Translations under genes and position numbers: made by a program
The notes under the pieces: generated by a model
Told to the model about the DNA's origin: nothing
The model's input: the letters and a program-made list of their open reading frames with translations, nothing else
Databases searched by the model: none
Assembly (NCBI GenBank): GCA_900472625.1
Contig: UCIT01000002.1
Location: forward strand, 54,422-118,421
Length of the DNA stretch: 64,000 bases
Reading direction: 5' to 3'
Origin: Hyphomicrobiales bacterium
GTDB taxonomy: Bacteria > Pseudomonadota > Alphaproteobacteria > Rhizobiales > Rhizobiaceae
In this document: piece after piece, positions 57,263 to 64,000 of the stretch
Position numbering within the stretch: position 1 is the stretch's first letter
Layout of the letters: the number at the start of each line of letters is the position of its first letter

Positions 57263-57577
57263 AACCAGGATCTTGATAATGGCGTGTCTCCATCGCTACG
57301 GCCGCACCGCCTGACGCGATCGGCCCGTTCCGCGAAAGCCGTTCTATAGGAGCTCCGGCGTGTGCGGTCAATTCACGGGGGATAGGGGAGGTGGGGCGTT
57401 TCAAGCAATGGGGCGGAGATCAAACATTCAGCCCGTGACTGCGGTCGTTCCAATCCCAACGACAAAGGCCAAAAACCGCCACCTGCTATTACATGCCAGC
57501 GTTGCAGAATAAGTCGTATGCCTTTGCTTGGAACAGGATCATAAGGCGCCTAGCTGATTTACATGAAGGTATTTATT
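57263..57577. other. 315-base region without a recognised gene
   Basis: Mixed composition; contains a weak G-rich stretch near 57377-57415. No ORF, terminator or palindrome of note was seen. Confidence 0.5.
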
Positions 57578-57805
57578 ATGGATTGGGTCCCAATCGTCTT
57601 CGTTACGTTCAAGCTTCTGGCGTTGGGCATAGCCATGTTCTTCGCCATCAAGTGGCATTACGATAAAGGTGACAAAGGGGACTGGCGATCGCTGCTGCGC
57701 ACGGGCGGCAAGATGGCCGCACTCTTCGTGCTCTTGCTCCTGTGCGTGGCGCTCCTCACCTTCGTCGTTAGCCGGATGCTTGGTTTGGACTTGAGCTTCC
57801 CATGA
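57578..57805 (+). CDS. Small membrane protein, 75 aa
   Basis: From ATG 57578 (MDWVPIVFVTFKLLALGIAMFF) with AAGG 8-11 bases upstream (ATG 57563 would add five residues). Two hydrophobic helices (about residues 4-27 and 45-67) flank a charged loop HYDKGDKGDWRSLLRTGG. Not recognised; it is a plausible small inner-membrane protein. Confidence 0.6.
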   Translation: MDWVPIVFVTFKLLALGIAMFFAIKWHYDKGDKGDWRSLLRTGGKMAALFVLLLLCVALLTFVVSRMLGLDLSFP

Positions 57806-57911
57806 TGGGATTTTTGCCGCGCCTCTAAAATCTTCTGGGCTATCTTTCCCTCAAGCAGATGTCGCGATTTAGCCGACACCCTCGGAAGGCGGCCTGAAGT
57901 CGTGGCGTCCG

Positions 57912-58337
57912 TCAGAATCGAATCTCGATCAGCTCGGGCGGCTCCCTGTTGAAATCGGAATACCGAATCCACCGTGGCGTTGCTTTGAACATCAACGCCC
58001 CTCTCTCGAGGAATTCCCTTTCGGCCGGGACGCTGTCGAGATGGGCTTGCTGGTATTGTTCGAGGTCTGCGACAGGAACCTGCGTTGCCTCACCCTCGTA
58101 TTGAACCGTGATGTTGTCGCTCCATCCGACAACGAACGCGACACTGGGACGCTCCACGAGATTGTCGAACTTCCGTGTTTCCTTGAAAGTGTCGAACACG
58201 ATCTCAAGATTGTCCCGCACCGAGACGTCGACCGTTGCCGCCTCCGGCGTTCCATCGTGGTGGCATGTCGCAATGACCGCCAGCGTGTGCTTCCTCAGGA
58301 ACTCAAGGATCATGCGTTTCTTATGACCTTCGTCCAT
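57912..58337 (-). CDS. Pyridoxamine 5'-phosphate oxidase family protein
   Basis: 141 aa from ATG 58337 (MDEGHKKRMILEFLRKHTLAVIATCHHDGTPEAATVDV); flavin-binding split-barrel fold with the TLAVIATCHHDGTPEAA and FVVGWSDNITVQYEGEA strands. The length fits small FMN/F420 or haem-binding members of the PNPOx clan, not true PdxH. Cofactor and substrate unknown. Divergent from the GNAT gene at 58489. Confidence 0.88.
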   Translation of the reverse strand: MDEGHKKRMILEFLRKHTLAVIATCHHDGTPEAATVDVSVRDNLEIVFDTFKETRKFDNLVERPSVAFVVGWSDNITVQYEGEATQVPVADLEQYQQAHLDSVPAEREFLERGALMFKATPRWIRYSDFNREPPELIEIRF

Positions 58338-58488
58338 TGCTTTATCCCCGGTGAATCTTCCCGAATTTTTGTGCGGTGCCATTGGACAGCCCGGCCGCCT
58401 CAACAAAGCTACCAACCCACATTCCAGTTGCCAAATCCCTCCCCAGATGCTTTTCACCCCTATCCGCCCTCCAGCCATCGGCCGCCGC

Positions 58489-59046
58489 ATGACAGTTCAT
58501 CTCCGCGATATCGCCGTTTCCGATCTTGACGCCGTCACCGCGATCTACCGCGAAGCCGTGCTGTCGGGCGTCGCCAGCTACGAGATTGCCGCGCCGGAGC
58601 GGGAGGAGATGGCAGCGCGGCTGTCGGCCATCACGGGCCAGGGCTATCCCTATATCGCCGCTGTCGGCGAGGATGGGGGCCTGCTTGGCTATGCCTACGC
58701 CTCGGCTTTCCGCACGCGGCCGGCCTATCGCTGGATGGTCGAGGATTCGATCTATCTGGCACCGGAGTCACGTGGCAGGGGCATTGGAAAGCAGTTGCTG
58801 AGCGAACTGGTGTCACGCTGCGCGGCGCTTGGTTTCCGCCAGATGGTGGCCGTCATCGGCGGCGCCCATCCGGCCTCGATCGCGCTGCACCAGGCCTTGG
58901 GCTTCTCCGAGATCGGCCGCATGACCGGCTCCGGCTTCAAGCAGGGACGCTGGCTCGACACCATGCTGATGCAGCGCGAACTCGGCGACGGCAACAGCAC
59001 CGATCCCGACCCCGCATGCTATCCCGGCACGCTGTTCGGCGGCTGA
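58489..59046 (+). CDS. GNAT acetyltransferase, phosphinothricin acetyltransferase-like
   Basis: 185 aa from ATG 58489 (MTVHLRDIAVSDLDAVTAIYREAVLSGVASYE). Sequence features EDSIYLAPESRGRGIGKQLLSELVSRC (acetyl-CoA loop) and MVAVIGGAHPASIALHQALGFSEIGRM place it in the Pat/Bar-like subgroup that acetylates methionine sulphone and phosphinothricin analogues. The true native substrate is unknown. Confidence 0.9.
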   Translation: MTVHLRDIAVSDLDAVTAIYREAVLSGVASYEIAAPEREEMAARLSAITGQGYPYIAAVGEDGGLLGYAYASAFRTRPAYRWMVEDSIYLAPESRGRGIGKQLLSELVSRCAALGFRQMVAVIGGAHPASIALHQALGFSEIGRMTGSGFKQGRWLDTMLMQRELGDGNSTDPDPACYPGTLFGG

Positions 59047-59057
59047 AGGGTTGGCGA

Positions 59058-59459
59058 CTACTTCTCCACCAGCTTCAGCGACTTGTTGAACACCTTCAGC
59101 ACCTGCTGCAGGTCATGGCCGCGCTTGAGGATCATCCCGTGGGTGTTGACCACCGAGTAGGCGCCCTGCTTGGCGGCCAGCTTCGGGTTTTTCTCGATGC
59201 GAAACAGCGGCATTTCACCGGAGCGCTTGAACACGGAAAACACCGCCATGTCCTTCAGGTGGTCGATCGCGTAGTCGCGCCACTCGCCCTCGCCGACCAT
59301 CCGGCCGTAGATCCACAGGATCGCATCCAGTTCCCGCCGGTGAAACGTCACCGGCAGCGCGTCCTTGGTCTGCTTGTATTCCTTGATATCCACGACCACG
59401 GAAGAGCCGCTTTCCGCCGCCCGACTATCCCCACGCCGCAAATCCGGCTGATCTGTCAT
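59058..59459 (-). CDS. DUF2794 family protein
   Basis: 133 aa from ATG 59459 (MTDQPDLRRGDSRAAESGSS), family start chosen over the longer frame to 59486. Conserved VTFHRRELDAILWIYGRMVGEGEWRDYAIDHLKDMAVFSVFKR and GAYSVVNTHGMILKRGHDLQQVLKV. A rhizobial DUF of unknown function. Converges with the GNAT gene, 11 bases apart. Confidence 0.88.
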   Translation of the reverse strand: MTDQPDLRRGDSRAAESGSSVVVDIKEYKQTKDALPVTFHRRELDAILWIYGRMVGEGEWRDYAIDHLKDMAVFSVFKRSGEMPLFRIEKNPKLAAKQGAYSVVNTHGMILKRGHDLQQVLKVFNKSLKLVEK

Positions 59460-59843
59460 CAGTCTCGAATGCCTCCTTCGTGACATGCAGGTGACAGTTT
59501 GCCCGAGCGTTTACAAATTGCAAGCGCCGCCTCGCGCGCATTAAGCATGTTCTGTGCAATCTCCGCCGCGCCGTATTTCAGTCAAAACAGCGCCTCAATT
59601 AAAAGTGAAATTCCCTCGCACTTGAGCGGCGCATCCAGGCCGGATTCGCCGACAACGGATTTTGCGCATCGTTTTCCCGACGTTTGGAGGCGATGCGAGA
59701 GTTGGCGCCTCGCGCGCCAAAGGGCCCGGCTGACCGTATCGACCTTAACCCCAGCCCCGAATACGATCAGCCGGGTCGCCCAGATTTCACCTGCGGGGCA
59801 GGTGAAATTTCCAGATGGCTTTACCCTTAAATAGCTGGCGGAC
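59460..59843. other. 384-base region with no credible gene
   Basis: A 111-codon open frame here lacks coding character and any recognised motif. The only notable item is the perfect 10-base hairpin at 59784-59808. Confidence 0.5.
59784..59808. repeat. Perfect 10-bp inverted repeat after DUF1223 gene
   Basis: ATTTCACCTG-cgggg-CAGGTGAAAT with a TT on the right. It lies 36 bases past the DUF1223 stop but has no U-run on the minus strand, so terminator status is uncertain; it might be an RNA stem or an operator. Confidence 0.55.
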
Positions 59844-60581
59844 CTAGATATTCTTGCCGGCCATCACCACCGCCGCGCCAAGAATCGCCGCTGGCGTGCC
59901 GTCCGCGGTCGACGATTGCAGCAGCACCGCGCAGCCTTCCAGATCCGGCTTCTGCAACAGGCTGGCCGGCAGCGTCAGGCGCGTCTGCTTGCCGTCCCAC
60001 ATGCCGACCGTCTCGACGTCGGAGACGCTGTGCATGTAGGCGATCTTCTGGCCGCTGTTTTCGCCCTTTTCGACCTCGATGGTCTTTTCCCGATCGAAAT
60101 AGACCATCACGACGTTGGCCTTGCCCTGGCCCGGCGCCACGTTGATTTCAAGCTGGTCGCCCTTGACCTCGGCCTTGATGGGAACCGTCAGGCCCTCGCC
60201 CTCGGTCAGGAAGCCGTCGATCTTCTTCTCGATGCCGCCAAGGTCCGATCCGGTCACGTGGTCGCGGCCGTTGACCACCACCTGTGGTGTATAGACGTTG
60301 GCGCGGCCCATGGTGCGGGCATAGCCGTACTGCCGCTCGGTGTTTTCCTTCGAGCTCAGCGTGTCGGCCCAGCCGAGGTAGTTCCAGTAATCGACGTGGT
60401 AGGCGAGCGCGATGACGTCGCCACGCTCGATCAGCTTGCGGAAGGCCGCGTCAGCCGGCGGGCACGAGGAACAGCCCTGCGAGGTGAACAGTTCGACCAC
60501 GCCTTTCGGCGCTTCCTGAGCCATCAACGGGCCCGCGAAAGCGACACTTGCAATCAGCGAAATCAAAAACCGCGGCGACAT
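59844..60581 (-). CDS. DUF1223 secreted thioredoxin-like protein
   Basis: 245 aa with a signal peptide (MSPRFLISLIASVAFAGPLMAQ). The CSSC motif (C37, C40) lies in VELFTSQGCSSCPPADAAF, and the AYHVDYWNYLGWADTLSS and YTPQVVVNGRDHVTGSD segments are family signatures. It probably acts in periplasmic thiol-disulphide chemistry, but no substrate is known. The promoter region of 237 bases lies between it and the acnA terminator. Confidence 0.9.
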   Translation of the reverse strand: MSPRFLISLIASVAFAGPLMAQEAPKGVVELFTSQGCSSCPPADAAFRKLIERGDVIALAYHVDYWNYLGWADTLSSKENTERQYGYARTMGRANVYTPQVVVNGRDHVTGSDLGGIEKKIDGFLTEGEGLTVPIKAEVKGDQLEINVAPGQGKANVVMVYFDREKTIEVEKGENSGQKIAYMHSVSDVETVGMWDGKQTRLTLPASLLQKPDLEGCAVLLQSSTADGTPAAILGAAVVMAGKNI

Positions 60582-60769
60582 TCACCTCAATCCTTTTTCC
60601 TCACCACCCCAACCAGCCTCATGCGGGCAACGGGCTCCATCTTCAACCTAGAGATAATCCGTCCCGATCCAAACGAAAAATCACGAACGGGTGAGACGAC
60701 GCCCGCAGGCGGCAACTCGGCAACACTTCGCCGTGAGCGGCCGTTTCGAGCGACGCATGGACAGAGAAA

Positions 60770-60793
60770 CCGCCGGAAATCGCTTTCCGGCGG
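60770..60793 (-). terminator. Intrinsic terminator after acnA
   Basis: Stem CCGCCGGAAA / TTTCCGGCGG with a TCGC loop, 26 bases past the acnA stop; the minus-strand downstream sequence TTTCTCTG is moderately U-rich. Confidence 0.75.
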
Positions 60794-60818
60794 CCATTAT
60801 CATGCAGGCCGTTAAAAA

Positions 60819-63509
<2,691 letters not shown>

Positions 63510-63604
63510 GAGAGACCCCGTTTCTGATCGCGAACACAAGTGTGCGGACGCCTATGCACTAAAGGCACATCAGGATGCGGGTACGGCCATTTCCGCTGTC
63601 CGCA

Positions 63605-63623
63605 CATGAAGTCGGACTTCATG
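63605..63623. promoter_or_regulatory. 19-bp perfect palindrome between acnA and ccmA
   Basis: CATGAAGTC-g-GACTTCATG: 9-base arms with a single central base. It is 96-114 bases upstream of the acnA start and 145-163 bases upstream of the ccmA start. Could be a binding site controlling either gene; regulator unknown. Confidence 0.6.
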
Positions 63624-63767
63624 TTCGGCGCTAGGATGAAAATCACGCCGACCGCTGGCGTGGTAAGGCACATATAGATAGTTTCCCCGAAAGCTGCCAG
63701 AGAGAGCGCCAACCATTTCTGAAATTTTTGCATTGCGATGATTGAAAACCTGAACCACGGACACTCC

Positions 63768-64000
63768 ATGCATGTGGAAGCCACCAATCTTGCGGCGCGG
63801 CGCGGCGAAGAGCTGATTTTCGAGGGCGTCTCGTTTCGCCTGGCGCCCGGCGAAGCACTGGTTTTGACTGGGAAAAACGGTTCGGGGAAGTCGACCTTGC
63901 TACGCGTGCTGGCAGGCCTGCTGGTGCCTGAAAAGGGCACGGTATCGATCACCGACGCGCAGGGAGAAGCCGACCGCACGCTGGCCGAGATGAGCCACTA
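63768..64000 (+). CDS. ccmA: Haem ABC exporter ATP-binding protein CcmA (3' part cut by window)
   Basis: Starts at ATG 63768 (MHVEATNLAARRGEELIFEGVSFRLAPGEAL); an in-frame ATG at 63738 could extend it ten residues. Walker A GKNGSGKSTLL is present at about residues 36-46; the remaining ABC motifs are beyond the window. The N-terminal half matches CcmA, the ATPase of the cytochrome c maturation CcmABC haem-handling complex. The frame runs off the window end at base 64000. Upstream is acnA, divergent. Confidence 0.9.
   Translation, partial: MHVEATNLAARRGEELIFEGVSFRLAPGEALVLTGKNGSGKSTLLRVLAGLLVPEKGTVSITDAQGEADRTLAEMSH

Noticed and set aside
59499..59834. 111-codon open frame in the gene-free region before the DUF1223 stop
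   Set aside because: No ribosome site, biased to Ser/Arg/Pro in a random pattern, no resemblance to any family.

Overview
The window looks like a chromosomal core region of an alphaproteobacterium in the order Rhizobiales, most likely family Rhizobiaceae (Rhizobium/Agrobacterium/Ensifer type). The evidence is GC-rich coding DNA, an mdh-sucCDAB operon, an sdhCDAB operon, divergent acnA and ccmA, a hemC-hemD-Mic60-hemY cluster, an Omp19-like lipoprotein, DUF2794 and DUF1223 genes, an IalB-family protein and rhizobial-style palindromic repeats. No rRNA, tRNA, CRISPR, prophage or insertion sequence was seen. The species cannot be fixed from sequence alone.

Region by region. 1-9.4 kb: the TCA operon mdh-sucC-sucD-sucA-sucB (minus strand), followed by a MAPEG protein, a secreted protein and a truncated SDR gene. 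9.4-11.1 kb: zapE and an Omp19-like lipoprotein. 11.4-15.6 kb: succinate dehydrogenase sdhC-D-A-B with a VapBC toxin-antitoxin pair between sdhA and sdhB. 15.9-20 kb: a secreted protein, then a minus-strand run tsaD-gpsA-YciI-EVE-methyltransferase (METTL20-like). 20-26.6 kb (plus): hemC, hemD, Mic60/mitofilin homologue, hemY, terB, a class I glutamine amidotransferase and a RidA protein. 26.7-36.2 kb: MFS exporter, YggT-DUF167, ppa, GNAT, typA, phoD-type phosphatase and an M3 peptidase, with two copies of a ~150-bp palindromic element. 36.4-40.3 kb: orphan protein, LysE exporter, TetR/HXXEE pair with a clear operator, and a Bcr/CflA exporter. 40.3-47 kb: argG, parDE, SDR, LysE exporter and a three-gene ABC importer. 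47.1-52.7 kb: rlmN, ialB-like, ECF sigma factor, YkvA, phhB, low-molecular-weight phosphatase, thpR and arylesterase. 52.7-57 kb: YbbA/YbbP-type ABC system and a Bax-inhibitor-1 gene with a candidate ybhL leader RNA. 57-64 kb: small unknown genes, a PNPOx-family gene, GNAT, DUF2794, DUF1223, acnA and the start of ccmA.

Functionally the window is dominated by central carbon metabolism: four TCA enzymes or complexes (aconitase, 2-oxoglutarate dehydrogenase E1/E2, succinyl-CoA synthetase, malate dehydrogenase) plus succinate dehydrogenase. Haem synthesis and the start of cytochrome c maturation sit nearby. The most interesting signals are accessory or regulatory: a toxin-antitoxin module embedded in the sdh operon, paired 16-bp palindromes upstream of mdh, a 19-bp palindrome between acnA and ccmA, a TetR operator over a candidate promoter, a structured leader before the Bax-inhibitor gene, and interspersed MITE-like repeats. 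No wholly new multi-gene system was convincingly found.
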